NCBI GenBank assembly: GCA_041394885.1
Contig: JAWKHI010000001.1
Location: 62,001 to 126,000, forward strand
DNA from: DSOI01 sp041394885
Lineage (GTDB): Bacteria; Acidobacteriota; Terriglobia; Bryobacterales; Bryobacteraceae
Length of the DNA stretch: 64,000 nt
Direction of reading: 5' to 3'
The notes beneath the pieces are model-generated. The model did not search any database. It was not told the DNA's origin and was given only the letters and a program-made list of their open reading frames with translations. The position numbers and the translations under genes were made by a program. Shown here in pieces: positions 62,698-64,000 of the stretch; within the stretch, counting starts at the first letter, position 1, and every line of letters starts with the position of its first letter.

Positions 62698-63981
62698 CTA
62701 CGGCGCGGGGTACACCGTCACGGTGAATCCGCGCAGATTCACTGCGTCTCCCCCTGAAGGAGAACCCCGAAAGTCCAGCAACACCCCTCCGGTGAGGGCA
62801 TCGGCGGCCTGGCCAGCACCTGCCTCCATCGCCAATCCGGCGCCCCAGGATTGCGTCGACCAGGAAGCCGCTCCATTGTTCACGGCGAATCCGGCCCGGC
62901 CACTGACGGCGGCCGTCCCGGAGGTCGCCGTCCGGCTCATCACGGTCGTACCGCCCCATCGCACCTCGAATCCAAACCCGGCGGCCGTGCCGCCGTGGGA
63001 CAACTCGAACGCGGCTTCCAAACGGCTCCCGGCGGTGAGCGCGCCGGCCGGAATCGCGCAGGTGCCGAGACTGGTCATCGCGGCCACGGTGGTTTCCGAT
63101 CCCACTCCCGTACAAAGCACACGGGGCAACGTACCGCCGGTTCCCGCGGTGCGATAGGACGCCACCAGGATATCGCCGGGCTGCGGCGTGGCCGCTATGA
63201 CGAACTGCACGTTGTTGCTCGACAGGGTGTAGTCGAGCGACGCTTTCTGGAGGATGCCGTTGCGATAGAGCAACAGACTCGCCGCCGGGCTCGGCGCGGC
63301 CACCAACCCGAATCCCCGGTTTGCCCCATCCACGACGCCCGAGGGCGTCTCGCCGTCGACGAATGTGCCGGTCACGGCGCTGCCGCCGCCGCTGCCGGAT
63401 CCGCATGGCCCCGACGATCCGTCGACGCGGATGCAATCCTCGGGAGCCCCCGCGGCGGATTCGATTTCTCCGTCCGCGTTGATGATCGCCGCCCGCGAAG
63501 GCAGGAAGATCAAACCCTGGCGGGGACGAACCGACAGTTCGGACTCCAACCCGTTCACATCGCTGATCTCGACGCTGGTGAGCGGGCTTTGCAGCGGACC
63601 GAGCAACGGATCGGCCACCCGCACATCCCGCACTCGCAGCGGGGTGGCGCTCGGAGAAACGGCCCAAGCCTCGTAAAACTGCAGGCTGCCGTTCGACACG
63701 TAGCGAACCTGATACCAGGCCGTCGACGCCGCGCTCGTGGTCGGCACCAGGCGAATGTTCAGCAGGCCGTCCACAACGTCGGTTTGCAGCCGCTGGCGGC
63801 CAATGAAGGAAGTGTCGCTAGCCTCGAAACTCCTCCACTCGATGATCACGCTACCCGTGAATCGACTCCCATCGGCCTTGTAAATCGTGTCGCGAATCGT
63901 GGTGAGCGGGGGCGCTCCGAAAAGGGCACCCGCGAAAGCCGCCAGCAGTGTGGCGGCGGCAAAGAATGATCGGTGACGCAT
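62698..63981 (-). CDS. Secreted protein with tail-fibre-like segment
   Basis: 427-residue exported protein (signal HRSFFAAATLLAAFAGALFG). The N-terminal region (res ~30-130, TIRDTIYKADGSRFTGSVIIEW, LLNIRLVPTTSAASTAWYQVRY) is beta-rich and resembles adhesin or phage structural repeats. A Gly/Ser linker precedes TFVDGETPSGVVDGANRGFGLVAAPSPAASLLLYRNGILQKASLDYTLS, a pattern I know from phage tail-fibre-type proteins and secreted acidobacterial proteins. The ATG at 63981 starts the signal; the gene ends 140 bp upstream of the pilin. Adhesion is a guess. Confidence 0.65.
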   Translation of the reverse strand: MRHRSFFAAATLLAAFAGALFGAPPLTTIRDTIYKADGSRFTGSVIIEWRSFEASDTSFIGRQRLQTDVVDGLLNIRLVPTTSAASTAWYQVRYVSNGSLQFYEAWAVSPSATPLRVRDVRVADPLLGPLQSPLTSVEISDVNGLESELSVRPRQGLIFLPSRAAIINADGEIESAAGAPEDCIRVDGSSGPCGSGSGGGSAVTGTFVDGETPSGVVDGANRGFGLVAAPSPAASLLLYRNGILQKASLDYTLSSNNVQFVIAATPQPGDILVASYRTAGTGGTLPRVLCTGVGSETTVAAMTSLGTCAIPAGALTAGSRLEAAFELSHGGTAAGFGFEVRWGGTTVMSRTATSGTAAVSGRAGFAVNNGAASWSTQSWGAGLAMEAGAGQAADALTGGVLLDFRGSPSGGDAVNLRGFTVTVYPAP

Positions 63982-64000
63982 CTGTCTGCCTCCACCCACG

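Noticed and set aside
62698..63981. Prophage remnant suggested by the tail-fibre-like segment
   Set aside because: No terminase, capsid, portal or integrase gene accompanies it, and the protein has a secretion signal.

Overview
The window is 64 kb of GC-rich bacterial chromosome with about 56 protein genes and no tRNA, rRNA, CRISPR array, prophage or insertion sequence that I could recognise. The gene content points to a soil-type Acidobacteriota, most likely of the Bryobacterales/Solibacter type. The evidence is an outer-membrane LptD and a TonB receptor with an N-terminal carboxypeptidase-regulatory domain, a PSD1/DUF1501 gene pair, many Gfo/Idh/MocA and NHL-repeat secreted proteins, PEP-CTERM and Flp-pilin proteins, and DUF507/DUF2203/DUF1385 housekeeping neighbours. 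This assignment is inference from family content, not from a marker-gene tree.

Left part (1-18.2 kb): a frameshifted siroheme nitrite/sulfite reductase runs off the left edge. A cytochrome c / PQQ-dehydrogenase pair, a VOC protein and a translationally coupled MFS transporter - TPR protein - large membrane protein set follow. Next come DUF507, DUF2203, YjbQ and ispG on the minus strand, then a TPR protein. A translation-termination cluster closes the region: DUF1385 - prfA - GT87 - prmC - dinB, where a membrane glycosyltransferase sits between release factor 1 and its methyltransferase.

Middle part (18.3-42.7 kb): a Tat-exported Gfo/Idh/MocA oxidoreductase, a TonB receptor, an orphan mannosyl-3-phosphoglycerate phosphatase and a GH36 alpha-galactosidase are followed by lptD, an RDD protein, pgi, a second Gfo/Idh/MocA protein, a CCA-adding-type nucleotidyltransferase and a XerD-type recombinase. 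XerD is divergent from a small protein ending in a sliding-clamp-like QISLF motif, and a near-perfect 27-bp palindrome lies between them. Then come a 2H phosphoesterase, small conserved proteins, a 400-bp gene-free stretch with hairpins and a strong promoter, a frameshifted PEP-CTERM protein, a Zn alcohol dehydrogenase, a frameshifted HlyD protein, a sialidase-fold protein, pirin, a MerT-like membrane protein and an FmdB zinc ribbon.

Right part (42.7-64 kb): mostly secreted degradative or redox proteins. These are M28 peptidase, Cache-like protein, DUF4091, DUF4412, two NHL proteins, an intact PSD1 cytochrome followed by a heavily decayed DUF1501 gene, OsmC, two FAD oxidoreductases, a sulfatase with a variant formylglycine motif, a mono-haem protein, DUF1990, an APC permease with an in-frame amber codon, a lone Flp pilin with its own terminator, and a secreted protein with a tail-fibre-like segment.

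I did not find a clear new multi-gene system. The strongest leads are the palindrome plus clamp-motif protein beside xerD, the unexplained structured region upstream of the PEP-CTERM gene, and the unusual number of broken genes (one multiply decayed, four with single lesions).
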